Source of the DNA: Moraxella sp. K1664
GTDB lineage: Bacteria > Pseudomonadota > Gammaproteobacteria > Pseudomonadales > Moraxellaceae
Reading direction: 5' to 3'
Length of the DNA stretch: 64,000 bases
Assembly: GCF_039693965.1 (NCBI RefSeq)
Contig: NZ_CP155576.1
Coordinates: 1,302,001 to 1,366,000, forward strand
Part shown: in pieces, positions 36,939 to 46,068 of the stretch
Layout of the letters: each line of letters starts with the position of its first letter
Position numbering within the stretch: position 1 is the first letter of the stretch
The notes under the pieces: generated by a model
What the model was told of the DNA's origin: nothing
Databases searched by the model: none
What the model saw: the letters and a program-made list of their open reading frames with translations, nothing else
Position numbers and translations under genes: made by a program

Positions 36939-37360
36939 TGATAGAAATTGATATTGCAGGCTTTTTGCTAAGTTACAGCTCTTTAAAAGTGATGATTGTC
37001 CAGGCTATTGAGGGTTTATGGGTTGGTTTCTGTTTTGGTATTTTTATTCCATCGCAATATGAGCTTAATCAGCCCATTGAATGTAGACAAAAAGTATGGT
37101 TTTGGAAAAAGTATCATGAGTTTACTATTAAAAATATGGTGATTTATTATATTAAGTTTTTATTGGCAATCATTTTTGTGGCATTTATTGATATAAAAAT
37201 GATACAGTATTTTGATGTTTTTCCAATGTCAAAATATGCTAATAATTCTTTAATCATGGGTGTCGTATTTCTCATAACCACCTTAATAGCAAAGCATATT
37301 CGTTATATTTATTTTAAAAATAAACTAAGCAATATCATAAAAGAAGGCTCAAAAAGATGA
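36938..37360 (+). CDS. Hypothetical membrane protein coupled to the truncated ORF
   Basis: Starts MIEIDIAGFLL at the ATG overlapping the previous stop. About 140 residues with three to four hydrophobic segments (near 5-40, 68-95, 105-125) and a basic end (NIIKEGSKR). Unusually AT-rich. Layout (partial larger gene followed by a small membrane protein) is reminiscent of toxin/immunity pairs, but this is inference. Confidence 0.5.
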   Translation: MIEIDIAGFLLSYSSLKVMIVQAIEGLWVGFCFGIFIPSQYELNQPIECRQKVWFWKKYHEFTIKNMVIYYIKFLLAIIFVAFIDIKMIQYFDVFPMSKYANNSLIMGVVFLITTLIAKHIRYIYFKNKLSNIIKEGSKR

Positions 37361-37419
37361 ATTTTTTTGGCTATATTTCTATAAACGCCGCTCTTGCACA
37401 AATGCTGGGCGGACTTTTA

Positions 37420-37520
37420 ATGGTAAGGTGCGTACCATGCACTTTTTAAATGGAAAATCTTATTGGTGCGTAATACGCACCTTACTGCCAATGGGTGTAT
37501 TTTGAAGTTAAGTGATTGTA
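37420..37520. repeat. Dispersed repeat R2, copy b
   Basis: ATGGTAAGGTGCGTACCATG, AAAATCTTATTGGTGCG, ATACGCACCTTACTGCCAATGG and TTTTGAAGTTAAGTGATT; nearly colinear with the copy at 62633. Confidence 0.8.
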
Positions 37521-37546
37521 ATGTTATTCAAATAAATAAACCATTT

Positions 37547-38422
37547 TTAAAATTTCTTATCAAACCACCGCTCGCCCAACAAATGCATCCCAAGCCCAAA
37601 CAATACCGTCAAAATCCCCACATAATGCCACAATATGAGACGCTCTTTTAACACCACATAACCCACCACCAACGCAATGACAGGCACGAGCATGATAAAG
37701 GGCGTAACCTTACTTGCCGAATGCCGAGCCAGCAAATACCCCCAGCCTGTATAGCCGACAAAGCTCGCCACATACGCCAAAAACATGACGACAAGCACCC
37801 CCGCCACGCTAAAATTTGCCAAATGGCTCATTACACCGCCCACGCCATACGCCACGAGCGAGCCTAGCGTAAAGGCGATGAGTGCCGACAGATTGCCCCA
37901 GATGACGAGCGATAAGGGATTGACTTGCCCGATTTTTTTGACGATGACATTGCCAATCGCCCAGCTCAATGACGCACCCAGCACAGGGAGCATACCGATG
38001 AGCGAAAATCCGCCCTGATATTGCCCCACGCCGATGAGTGTGAGCCCAACCCCTGCCGTTATCATGCCGACAAGATGATTGGGCTTGACCGATTCTTTTA
38101 GCAGTATGCACGAAAACAGCACGGTTAAAAAGACTTGTGCCTGCAAAATAAGTGCCGATAATCCTGTGGGAAAGTGCCATGACAATGCCAAAAACATGAG
38201 ACTAAATTGCCCAAAGCTAATGGTCAAGCCATATAAAATTAAATAAATCCACGGGGCATTGGGTTTTTTAAAAAAGAAAACAGCAGGCAATAAAATCAAT
38301 AAAAAACGCACCATGCCCAATATCAAAGGCGGTACATCATTTAAGCCGATTTTCATTGCCAAAAAATTGACACCCCAAATCAAAACCACGCTAAATAAGA
38401 TTAAATAATCTTTGGTATTCAT
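37547..38422 (-). CDS. EamA/DMT-superfamily transporter
   Basis: Inner-membrane protein of 291 residues with ten membrane helices in two EamA repeats (about 1-135 and 145-280). It begins MNTKDYLILFSVVLIWGVNFLAMKIG, typical of RhaT/YdcZ-like drug/metabolite exporters. The substrate cannot be inferred. Single gene, R2 copy downstream. Confidence 0.88.
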   Translation of the reverse strand: MNTKDYLILFSVVLIWGVNFLAMKIGLNDVPPLILGMVRFLLILLPAVFFFKKPNAPWIYLILYGLTISFGQFSLMFLALSWHFPTGLSALILQAQVFLTVLFSCILLKESVKPNHLVGMITAGVGLTLIGVGQYQGGFSLIGMLPVLGASLSWAIGNVIVKKIGQVNPLSLVIWGNLSALIAFTLGSLVAYGVGGVMSHLANFSVAGVLVVMFLAYVASFVGYTGWGYLLARHSASKVTPFIMLVPVIALVVGYVVLKERLILWHYVGILTVLFGLGMHLLGERWFDKKF

Positions 38423-38515
38423 AGTAATTCCTTTTAAAAATTGGTAATAAATTTGGGGTATTTTTGAATTAATTTTTTAATAAATTTCCTAAAAATTTTT
38501 AAAAAATTAAATCCA

Positions 38516-39103
38516 TTATTGTTTGCACAAATCATCAACCAATTGTCTTAATTTTTGCCAATCAAAAAATTCCCCAGGGTCGGTTTTTCTAATAGGGGCA
38601 ATATCGCTATGCCCCATAAGGTGTCGCTCGGTGGCAGGATAAGCGGTATAAATGGCGTGGATAATATGAGCAAGGGCGGTGTATTGTATCTCGGTAAAGG
38701 GCGAAAAATCATCGCCTTCTAATTCTATGCCAATGGTAAAGTCATTGCAATTTGACCGCCCAAGATAAGTGGATTGCCCTGCGTGCCATGCCCTGTCATT
38801 AAAATTGACAAATTGGCTAACTTGTCCGTCTCGCTCAATAAATAAATGAGCCGAGACTTCTAAATCGGCAATGGTTTTAAAATAGTCATGGTCATTGGCA
38901 TTTAGGTTATTTTGAAAAAAGGCTTTGACAAAATGCGTGCCAGTGGTATCCGTTTTGCCAAATTCGCTTGGGGGTAGGCTGATATTATGAATGACAATGC
39001 CCGTAATGGGGCAGTCGGGGCGGGCATTAAAGTTGGGGGACGGCACAAAGTCCGCTCCGTGTAATATACCGTCTTTGATAAAAAAAGTGGTGAATTTTGT
39101 CAT
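38516..39103 (-). CDS. ampD: 1,6-anhydro-N-acetylmuramyl-L-alanine amidase AmpD
   Basis: Cytosolic zinc amidase of peptidoglycan recycling, cutting the lactyl-amide bond of anhydromuropeptides. The 195 residues have the zinc ligands in VIHNISLPP (His38 region), a His in WHAGQS and the HSDIAPIRKTDPG motif (His and Asp), all as in AmpD. In bacteria with inducible AmpC its loss derepresses beta-lactamase; no ampR/ampC is seen here. Divergent from the DUF4105 gene. Confidence 0.93.
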   Translation of the reverse strand: MTKFTTFFIKDGILHGADFVPSPNFNARPDCPITGIVIHNISLPPSEFGKTDTTGTHFVKAFFQNNLNANDHDYFKTIADLEVSAHLFIERDGQVSQFVNFNDRAWHAGQSTYLGRSNCNDFTIGIELEGDDFSPFTEIQYTALAHIIHAIYTAYPATERHLMGHSDIAPIRKTDPGEFFDWQKLRQLVDDLCKQ

Positions 39104-39175
39104 GATGATTTATACTTGTCAAAAGTCTATTCTATCAATTTTTATTTAAATTTAACACTTGATTTAACACTTGCT

Positions 39176-40999
39176 ATGAAAAATTTTTACCAATCCGCCC
39201 CCACACTACTAGCCCTTAGCCTAACCGCCTTGGTGAGCGTGCCGGCTTATGCCGTCTCATCTGGCAATGCCCTAACGGACGGTACTAATGTGGCGTATCG
39301 AGACAATGATGCGGTTTTTGATGAAATTCAGCATTCATTTTTAACAGATAATTCCCAATCCGACACCACCCCAACCGCCAGCCAATCCCAATCTTTGGCA
39401 GATGTGGCAAATTCCCCCACATGGCGAAAACTATTATTGCTTGACAAAAAAGGCAAACCCACTGCCAAAGACCCGCATTTTCTACTGGCAGGGGGCGACA
39501 CCAAAGCCGAGCTTGACGCTATCATCAAGGCGATAGATGAGCGTGATGATAAGGTATTGTGTGCGTTTCCTGCTCGCACGCACTATGTGGCGGAGCGGTT
39601 GGGCTTGATGTTAGATGACAGTGGTTGCGATGAATTTCATGCGTGGGCGAAACAGTATGACGCTCGGGCGTTGTCGCTGACCTTTGCCGATGAGCACCCC
39701 AATTCGCTCGGCTCGGCGTTCGCTCATGTGATGATAAAGGCGGACACCGAGCGAAGTTTGGCAAGTGGTCGTGATGATGACGCCTTTGCCATTAACTACA
39801 CCGTTGCCCGAGACAAGGCGGACAGCGAAGCCGAAGCCAGTGCCCGCTCTCTGGTGGGCGGTTATGCAGGGGTCATGGAGTTTTATGATTATGATGAAAA
39901 GCGAGATGTGTACCTGCTTGATGATGAGCGAGACATTTGGGAGTATCGTCTCAATCTCACCACTGCCGAAGTCGCCCAAATCATGCGACATGTGTGGGAG
40001 ACCAAAGATTTAAAACGTCCGTATTTTTTCACCCATGACAACTGTGCCAGTGAGATATTACGCCTGATAGATGTCGTGCGTGGCAGTGAGTTGCGTGAAG
40101 CGGTTGGCAAAGTCGTCATTCCCAACGAAGTGGCACGGGTGCTGACCGATAAGGGGCTGGTGCTTGATACCAAATACCTGCCGTCAAAGAGCAGTACCGC
40201 CCAAGCGGTGCAAAACGGCACAAAGGGGACAATCACAAGCCCCAGTAATCCCGCCCATGCCAGTCCCACGCACCGCATTGGCGTATCGGTCGGCTATGAT
40301 GACAGTTATCACGGCACCCGCACGGACGACAATGACGGCGTAACTTATGGGCTGTCGTTACGCTCGGCATATCATGATGTGCTAGATAGACCTGTGGGCG
40401 TACGCCAGTATCTCGATGTCGAAATGCTCTCGCTCGATGTGCGATATGATGATAGGCTAAAAGTAGAGAGAGCAACGGTGTTTAGCACACGCAGTTATAA
40501 CCCAACCAACACTGCCAAAGCCCATAACGGCACGGCATGGGGTCAGCACGCACGGCTTATGCAGGTCATGGACGGCTCGGATAGGAATAATGATGACCAT
40601 GCGGTCTTTGATGTTCGCCTAGAAAAGGGCAAATCATGGACACTCGGGCAGGGCGAGCCAGATACAGGCAGGCTTGCCGATACGCTCTGCTATGCGTTTG
40701 GCGGTTATGGCGGACAAGTGGGGCATATCAATAAAGGTTATCGTGTGGGGGCAGGCGTGAATGTCGGCTGTATTCATCACGCCAGTGATAAGGTGCGAGT
40801 CATGGGCGAGCTTGCCCTGCCGATATGGTATCATCACAATCAAGGCGAGACTCGCTCGGCATACGTTCAGCCTGCTATCAATGTCGGCGTGCAGTACGAC
40901 ATCAGCCCCACATACGCCCTACGCCTAACAGGTAAGGCAGAGCGTGGGCGTGATGATACGCACGAGCAAGTGGCGTTGGCGGTATTGCGGTATTTTTGA
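39176..40999 (+). CDS. DUF4105-family (Lnb N-terminal-like) secreted/outer-membrane protein
   Basis: About 607 residues from the Met at 39176 (MKNFYQSAPTLLAL), with a Sec signal peptide cleaved near PAYA-VSS. Residues 75-300 match the DUF4105/Lnb N-terminal periplasmic region: SPTWRKLL, then CAFPARTHYVAERL, and a papain-like core LTFADEHPNSLGSAFAHVMI plus THDNCASE. The C-terminal 200 residues alternate hydrophobic and polar residues and end with Phe (AVLRYF), typical of an outer-membrane beta barrel. Function unknown; surface exposure likely. Divergent from ampD. Confidence 0.82.
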   Translation: MKNFYQSAPTLLALSLTALVSVPAYAVSSGNALTDGTNVAYRDNDAVFDEIQHSFLTDNSQSDTTPTASQSQSLADVANSPTWRKLLLLDKKGKPTAKDPHFLLAGGDTKAELDAIIKAIDERDDKVLCAFPARTHYVAERLGLMLDDSGCDEFHAWAKQYDARALSLTFADEHPNSLGSAFAHVMIKADTERSLASGRDDDAFAINYTVARDKADSEAEASARSLVGGYAGVMEFYDYDEKRDVYLLDDERDIWEYRLNLTTAEVAQIMRHVWETKDLKRPYFFTHDNCASEILRLIDVVRGSELREAVGKVVIPNEVARVLTDKGLVLDTKYLPSKSSTAQAVQNGTKGTITSPSNPAHASPTHRIGVSVGYDDSYHGTRTDDNDGVTYGLSLRSAYHDVLDRPVGVRQYLDVEMLSLDVRYDDRLKVERATVFSTRSYNPTNTAKAHNGTAWGQHARLMQVMDGSDRNNDDHAVFDVRLEKGKSWTLGQGEPDTGRLADTLCYAFGGYGGQVGHINKGYRVGAGVNVGCIHHASDKVRVMGELALPIWYHHNQGETRSAYVQPAINVGVQYDISPTYALRLTGKAERGRDDTHEQVALAVLRYF

Positions 41000-41026
41000 T
41001 TATAAGCCAAACGGTTGCTATCGATG

Positions 41027-41803
41027 TTACCCAAAACTTCTCTGCCTTAACATCTCATAAAAACACACACTTCCTGCCACGCCCACGTTTAGGCTTTCTT
41101 GCCCATTGGGTTGGGGTAGGGCGATGGGGGTGGCGTTTTGCAAAAAGTCATCAGACACGCCTTGCCCTTCATGCCCCAATACCCATGCAATCGGTGCGGT
41201 CAAGTCATGATGATAAATGACCTTATCGGTGTGCGAGCTTGTGGCGTAAAGCGGAGTTTTGACTTTTGCCAAAATCTCATCGGTGGGGATATGCTCATAG
41301 ATAGACAAGGCGAAATTTGCCCCCATGCCCGCTCGCAAGCACTTAGGCGACCACAGATGGGCGGTGGCAGGTGTGCTGATGATGGTGGTGATACCGACTG
41401 CCGAGGCGGTGCGTAGGAGCGTGCCGATGTTGCCGGCGTCTTGTAAGCCGTCTAGGATAAGACAGTCGCCCGTTACCGTCCCAAGTGTGGGCGTGGGCGT
41501 GTCAATGATTGCCATGATATCCACACCGTCCCCGAGCGTGCGAATGTCTTTATACAGGGCGTTCGTGGTAATGACGATGTCTTTTTTGGTGATGGTTGCC
41601 AAAAGTGGGGCGACTTCATCATTTTGCAGGGTAGATTCTGATAAAATGACCTTGTGGGGCGTTAAGCCTTGCTTTAAGAGTGCGTCCAACAAATGCACGC
41701 CTTCGATGACTGTTTGTCCGCTTTTTTTGCGAGTACGGTGGTGGGCGAGTAGGGCGTGGGCGTGTTTGATGGTGGGGTTGTCTTTGGAGGTGATTAGGTT
41801 CAT
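41027..41803 (-). CDS. TrmH/SpoU-family RNA 2'-O-methyltransferase
   Basis: SAM-dependent SPOUT methyltransferase of 258 residues: an N-terminal substrate-binding domain (L30e-like, about 1-95) and the knotted catalytic domain with motifs DGLQDAGNIGTLLRTA (motif 1), WVLGHEGQGVS (motif 2) and ALPQPNGQESLNVGVAGSVCFYE (motif 3). Probably modifies rRNA or tRNA; the target is not shown. It overlaps by 4 bp the preceding hypothetical gene, so it belongs to the toxin-antitoxin-like operon transcribed from about 43000. Confidence 0.9.
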   Translation of the reverse strand: MNLITSKDNPTIKHAHALLAHHRTRKKSGQTVIEGVHLLDALLKQGLTPHKVILSESTLQNDEVAPLLATITKKDIVITTNALYKDIRTLGDGVDIMAIIDTPTPTLGTVTGDCLILDGLQDAGNIGTLLRTASAVGITTIISTPATAHLWSPKCLRAGMGANFALSIYEHIPTDEILAKVKTPLYATSSHTDKVIYHHDLTAPIAWVLGHEGQGVSDDFLQNATPIALPQPNGQESLNVGVAGSVCFYEMLRQRSFG

Positions 41804-42372
41804 GGACTGATATTATCTTTAAAAGGACTAAAAATTTGCGTTAAAATTTCATGATGATTACTTATCCAATTTTGGCATGCTTGACAAAAATTATAAATGG
41901 TCTTTTGTGTCTCATCAATGGGCGGTGTGCAATCAAAATAGGGTTCTAAATAATACATAAAATGAGTAACAGGTATTATAATATCTTCATGATATAAATC
42001 ATGATTTTCATAATAGTCGTATAAATTAAAACTGTCTTCTTCAATTGGAAAATAGGTGTATTTTAATATTTCATTTAAGGTATGAATATATTTTAATTCA
42101 CATTTTTTAAAAGGCAAATCTTCACAATAAAAATTAAGATTTTTACAGATTTTTAACATCAGTGATTTTAACTCAAAAACATTCAAGTTGGTATTGCTTT
42201 GTTTGTCAATCGTTAATTCTTCATCAAGCACAATAAGCATAAGTTCATCATAATAACCCAAGCTCATTAACTGGTTATTAAAATCAAATATCTCATCACG
42301 GCTCATCATCTCTAATTGTAATAAATAAAGACTAATGGCGATATGATATTGATGATTGGATAAATTAAACAT
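41800..42372 (-). CDS. Hypothetical acidic protein in the PIN-toxin operon
   Basis: A 190-residue soluble acidic protein (MFNLSNHQYHIAI start), rich in Asp, Glu, Tyr and Leu, with Cys residues near the C-terminus (FDCTPPIDE, NFCQACQNW). Predicted largely helical. No family recognised. It begins 2 bp after the PIN gene stop and its end overlaps the TrmH-family start, so all four genes are likely co-translated. AT content is higher than in the flanking housekeeping genes. Confidence 0.6.
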   Translation of the reverse strand: MFNLSNHQYHIAISLYLLQLEMMSRDEIFDFNNQLMSLGYYDELMLIVLDEELTIDKQSNTNLNVFELKSLMLKICKNLNFYCEDLPFKKCELKYIHTLNEILKYTYFPIEEDSFNLYDYYENHDLYHEDIIIPVTHFMYYLEPYFDCTPPIDETQKTIYNFCQACQNWISNHHEILTQIFSPFKDNISP

Positions 42373-42374
42373 AT

Positions 42375-42761
42375 TTAAACCAAAATAATCTGATTATCAT
42401 ACTTGGCAACATGAGTATCAGCAGTAACCAAAATAAACCCTTCTAATTTGGCAGTTGCTATCAATAGGCGGTCAAAAGGGTCTTTGTGAATGTTTGGCAA
42501 ATCTTGCACAAAAGGCACATGATGACCTAAAATGGGCATTTCTAAATAGCCTGCGTCTAATAATATCCGCCTTAGTATGGTAGGATTAAACGTAAAATCG
42601 GGCTTGCCACGTCCCACTTTAATGGCAATCTCCCAAATACTTGCTACGCTAAATAACAAATCATTGTCGTCATCATTGATGATTTGCCGTACTTTTTGGC
42701 TTAATTTGGGATTGTCTTCTACCGCCCATAATAAAATATGCGTGTCTAATAAATATTTCAC
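42375..42761 (-). CDS. PIN-domain ribonuclease toxin (VapC-like)
   Basis: A 128-residue PIN-domain protein. Acidic metal-binding residues are visible in LLDTHILLWAVEDN (Asp5), SVASIWEIAIKVGRG (Glu), KDPFDRLLIATA (Asp) and LVTADTHVAKYD (Asp), the set for Mg2+-dependent RNA cleavage. It starts at GTG, overlapping the TGA of the small upstream gene (GTGA), the usual antitoxin-toxin coupling. Confidence 0.9.
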   Translation of the reverse strand: MKYLLDTHILLWAVEDNPKLSQKVRQIINDDDNDLLFSVASIWEIAIKVGRGKPDFTFNPTILRRILLDAGYLEMPILGHHVPFVQDLPNIHKDPFDRLLIATAKLEGFILVTADTHVAKYDNQIILV

Positions 42762-42958
42762 GGCACAAGCTCATCATCAAATAAATCATCAATGGGTTTG
42801 TCTAGCCATTCATAAACCTGCTTGTCAATCGGCATTAGCCCAATCCGTTTTTTAGGTTTGACAGATTGGGTTTGGGTGGCGATGGTTTGTACAGGCAGGG
42901 AATTATCCTGCGTGCGATTGACAAGCATAATAAGTTCATTAAAGGTTAATGTGGTCAT
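42758..42958 (-). CDS. Antitoxin partner of the PIN toxin
   Basis: A 66-residue protein starting MTTLTFNELIML with a GGGGG-type ribosome-binding site upstream. The C-terminal half (GLMPIDKQVYEWLDKPIDDLFDDE) is acidic and resembles the toxin-neutralising tail of VapB/Phd-like antitoxins, where the start helps bind DNA. Identity rests mainly on position and overlap with the PIN gene. Confidence 0.75.
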   Translation of the reverse strand: MTTLTFNELIMLVNRTQDNSLPVQTIATQTQSVKPKKRIGLMPIDKQVYEWLDKPIDDLFDDELVP

Positions 42959-42983
42959 GATACCCCCTTTTTTGTTATGGGAT

Positions 42984-43991
42984 TTATACTTTATCACCAT
43001 TTGCCAAAATCCCTGCTTTCTCATGTAAGGCTTTGACATAATCCACTTCATTTTTTGCCCCCAAGACCACAGGGATACGCTGATGAATGTGCGTGGGCGT
43101 GATGTCCATGATACGCTGTACGCCGTCTGTGCTTGCCCCACCTGCTTGCTCAATAACAAAACTCATGGGATTGGCTTCATACATCAGACGAAGTTTGCCC
43201 GCTTTTCCTGCGATTTTGGTGTCAAAGGGATACATAAACACCCCGCCACGAATCAAAATACGGTGTACGTCCGCAATCATCGCCGCCACCCACCGCATAT
43301 TATAGTCTTTGGCTCGTACGCCTGTATCGCCTTGGGTCAGCTCTTCAATATAAGTCGCAATGGGCGGTAGCCAATAACGGCGGTTGGACGCATTGATGGC
43401 GTATTCGGCAGTATCATGACTGATACGCACGTCATCATTGATAAGAATATAAGTCTGGCTCATCGGGTCAAAGCTAAACATGGCAACGCCTGCCCCAAAG
43501 GTAACCGCCAGCATGGTGGACGTGCCATAGATAAAATAGCCCGCTCCAAGCTGGTTCTCGCCTTTTTGTAAAAAGTCGCTCTCACACGCCTTTTGACCTT
43601 GATTGTGATAAGGCAAAATAGAAAAAATCGTCCCCACCGTCATATTGATGTCAATGTTAGATGAGCCGTCCAATGGGTCAAAGGTAACCAGTAGTGTGCC
43701 GTCATCATTGGCAGGGCTAATCTCATCAAGCTCTTCTGAGGCAACCCCTGCACAGTTGGGATTATGGATTAGGGCGTTTAGAAGTAGGTCGTTGGAAATC
43801 ACGTCCAGCTTTTTTTGGGCTTCGCCTTGCACATTTTGACCGCCTGCTTCGCCATGAATGCCTGCCAACGCCCCTTTGTCAAGCAGATGACTAATCGCCA
43901 CGCTGGCGGTGGCAAGCGTGGTCATGGTGCTGGCAAGCTGTGGCGTGGTGTGGGATTCTAGGTATTGGGCGAGCGTGGTTTGTGCGGTCAT
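42984..43991 (-). CDS. fbp: Class I fructose-1,6-bisphosphatase
   Basis: Gluconeogenic enzyme hydrolysing fructose-1,6-bisphosphate. The 335 residues show the metal-binding acidic residues in ASEELDE and [18 protein letters not shown], substrate contacts in [15 protein letters not shown], and [18 protein letters not shown]. Length is usual. The antitoxin gene starts just 26 bp downstream of its stop, so toxin-antitoxin transcription may be fed from fbp. Confidence 0.95.
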   Translation of the reverse strand: MTAQTTLAQYLESHTTPQLASTMTTLATASVAISHLLDKGALAGIHGEAGGQNVQGEAQKKLDVISNDLLLNALIHNPNCAGVASEELDEISPANDDGTLLVTFDPLDGSSNIDINMTVGTIFSILPYHNQGQKACESDFLQKGENQLGAGYFIYGTSTMLAVTFGAGVAMFSFDPMSQTYILINDDVRISHDTAEYAINASNRRYWLPPIATYIEELTQGDTGVRAKDYNMRWVAAMIADVHRILIRGGVFMYPFDTKIAGKAGKLRLMYEANPMSFVIEQAGGASTDGVQRIMDITPTHIHQRIPVVLGAKNEVDYVKALHEKAGILANGDKV

Positions 43992-44191
43992 GGCAAATCC
44001 TTAAAGTCATAAATGCCCTTATTTTATCATGAAATGGGCAAGATGTCAGAGATATTTTATTTTTTGATGATGGGATAGATTTAGAAAATACCGAGAGTAA
44101 AAAATGAATGATGAGCAAATAATTCATCCATAAAATCATTGTTTTATAGACGTGCTATAATGGGTTACTTTGTCAGCCTATGGGGGTTTTG

Positions 44192-44464
44192 ATGGAATTA
44201 ACCAAATTTATTGATGAATTATTTGACGTCAATCGGATAAATAGAGCAAATATCATTAAAATTTTTCATGTGTTTTTTATCATCTCTTTTATTTTGTGTT
44301 TTTTAATCGCTTATCTTTTTGGTGTTTTTGTTGGGGTTGGTTTTATTTGTTTTATTTTTCTAATGGAATGCTTTTTTAGGGCGTGCCTGCCTTTTGTATT
44401 TGCAATGAAAAATGCCTGTTTAAAAAAGAAGGGGGAATCGCACGTTTTTCAAGGAAAAAAATAA
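44192..44464 (+). CDS. Small membrane protein whose 3' end is MITE sequence
   Basis: Begins MELTKFIDELFDVNR with two hydrophobic helices (about 25-60). From residue about 63 (the FRACLPFVFAMKN stretch) the codons lie inside the MITE inserted at TA 44377-44378, so the natural C-terminus has been replaced by about 29 residues ending VFQGKK. The original gene was probably longer. Function unknown. Confidence 0.5.
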   Translation: MELTKFIDELFDVNRINRANIIKIFHVFFIISFILCFLIAYLFGVFVGVGFICFIFLMECFFRACLPFVFAMKNACLKKKGESHVFQGKK

Positions 44465-44652
44465 AGGCTGTGAGTTTTCTATCAGACAAGTTTTTATTAT
44501 GAAAAACAATCCGACAACTTAATTTTAAAATTAAGTTAAAATCTTAAAAATTTACACGATTAAGTGGTCGGATAGCCATTTTTATGCAAAAATTGATGAA
44601 AGTGTTGGATTTTCATTTCTTTATAAAAATGTTATCAATGGCAGGCACGCCC
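44379..44652. mobile_element. MITE, 274 bp, intact ends
   Basis: Perfect 13-bp terminal inverted repeats GGGCGTGCCTGCC and TA duplications at 44377-44378 and 44653-44654. No transposase. Inside, TTCAAGGAAAAAA, ATCAGACAAGTTTT and an AT-rich inverted repeat around TTAATTTTAAAATTAA are visible. Its subterminal sequence ATTGATAACATTTTTATAAA is shared with the copy at 54437. Confidence 0.88.
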
Positions 44653-44763
44653 TACGGAAACCGTGGCACTTTTTCATTTTGTAGAGTGTATATTCCATAA
44701 TAGCCCATTTGATGACAGGCTAACAGCTTTTTAAAAACGTGTGATTTTCCTATTTTTGAAAAT

Positions 44764-44806
44764 ACAAAAAGGGCAGGCTTGATGGATAAAGTCATCACGC
44801 CTGCCC
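44764..44806 (-). terminator. Long hairpin terminator downstream of prs
   Basis: GGGCAGGC/GCCTGCCC stem with inner TGATG/CATCA pairing and a T run on the minus strand. About 150 bp after prs; an R1 copy lies between. Confidence 0.65.
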
Positions 44807-44853
44807 ATAAGGCTTTGATAGATGCCCCATTCTCGACTTTATATCAGTGATTG

Positions 44854-44916
44854 ATTCATCAAGGGAAAATTACAATTTGCCCCTACAACTCCAAAAATAG
44901 TTATTAAACAATCAAC
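44854..44916. repeat. Dispersed repeat R1, partial copy d
   Basis: AAGGGAAAATTACAATTTGC, CCCTACAACTCCAAAAATAG and TTATTAAACAATCAACG represent the second half of R1. Confidence 0.65.
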
Positions 44917-44957
44917 GAGTTGCCATTTTAAGTTGAGAATGAAGTCATTGATGTTAA

Positions 44958-45905
44958 TTAATACTCAAACATCGCACTGATAGATTCTTCGTTGTTGATA
45001 CGACGCAGGCTCTCAGCAATCATTGATGCGATGGTCACTTGACGGATTTTTGAGCAGGCTTTGGCTTCATCGGTCAAAGGAATGGTGTCAGTAACCACAA
45101 TCTCATCTAGGGCGGAGTTTGTGATGTTGTCTAGTGCCTTGCCCGAGAGTACAGGGTGCGTGATGTAGCCGACCACACGTTTTGCCCCTTTGTCTTTTAG
45201 GGCTTGGGCGGCTTTGCACAGTGTGCCTGCGGTATCCACGATGTCATCGACGATGATGCAGTCACGTCCTGATACGTCGCCGATGATGTGCATGACTTCG
45301 GATTCATTGGCTTTGGCACGGCGTTTGTCGATGATGGCAAGGTCAACATCGCCCAGTGATTTGGCGACGGCTCTGGCTCGCACCACGCCACCGACATCAG
45401 GGGAGACGACCATGATGTTCTCATAATTTTTTTGTTTTAGGTCGCTAAGTAGCACGGGCGTGGCGTATAGGTTGTCCACGGGTACGTCAAAGAAACCTTG
45501 GATTTGGTCAGCGTGTAAATCCACCACCATCACACGGTCAATGCCAGCGATGGACAGCATGTCCGCCACCACACGAGCCGAGATAGGCACACGAGCCGAA
45601 CGGGGGCGACGGTCTTGGCGAGCATAGCCAAAATAAGGAATCACGGCAGTGATACGTCCTGCACTAGAACGGCGAAGAGCGTCCGCCAGTAGCACCACTT
45701 CCATTAGATGGTCGTTGGTCGGGGCACAGGTTGGTTGGAGGATAAAAACGTCTTTACCACGCACGTTCTCTTTAATCTCAACGGCAATCTCGCCATCAGA
45801 GAAGCGGGTAATGTCAGACTTACTTAGGGGGATGTGAAGATGGTTGGCGACGGTTTGGGCAAGTTCAGGATTGGCACTTCCTGAAAAGACGGCCATATAT
45901 GACAT
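44958..45905 (-). CDS. prs: Ribose-phosphate pyrophosphokinase
   Basis: Makes PRPP from ribose-5-phosphate and ATP for nucleotides, His and Trp. The 315 residues include [14 protein letters not shown], the ATP-binding [16 protein letters not shown], the flexible loop [19 protein letters not shown] and the PRPP-binding [14 protein letters not shown]. Upstream lie the two tRNA-Gln genes, ispE and lolB on the same strand, the classical gammaproteobacterial order, but rplY and pth, which normally follow prs, are 43 kb away. Confidence 0.96.
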   Translation of the reverse strand: MSYMAVFSGSANPELAQTVANHLHIPLSKSDITRFSDGEIAVEIKENVRGKDVFILQPTCAPTNDHLMEVVLLADALRRSSAGRITAVIPYFGYARQDRRPRSARVPISARVVADMLSIAGIDRVMVVDLHADQIQGFFDVPVDNLYATPVLLSDLKQKNYENIMVVSPDVGGVVRARAVAKSLGDVDLAIIDKRRAKANESEVMHIIGDVSGRDCIIVDDIVDTAGTLCKAAQALKDKGAKRVVGYITHPVLSGKALDNITNSALDEIVVTDTIPLTDEAKACSKIRQVTIASMIAESLRRINNEESISAMFEY

Positions 45906-46016
45906 GAAAAAATCCTATGGTTGGGACAGTGGGGTTAGCAAGATTATTTTACCATTTTTTGCCATCATTGCAAAGACTCAAACACGGTAAAATGCCACTG
46001 CACAAACAACAAACGT

Positions 46017-46047
46017 AAAAAAACCAGTCTTTCAACTGGCTTTTTTA
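46017..46047 (-). terminator. Intrinsic terminator after the tRNA-Gln genes
   Basis: GCCAGT/ACTGGT stem, 6-nt loop, then seven T residues on the minus strand, between the tRNAs and prs. Confidence 0.75.
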
Positions 46048-46068
46048 CTCTTCTCAACCAAAAGAAGA

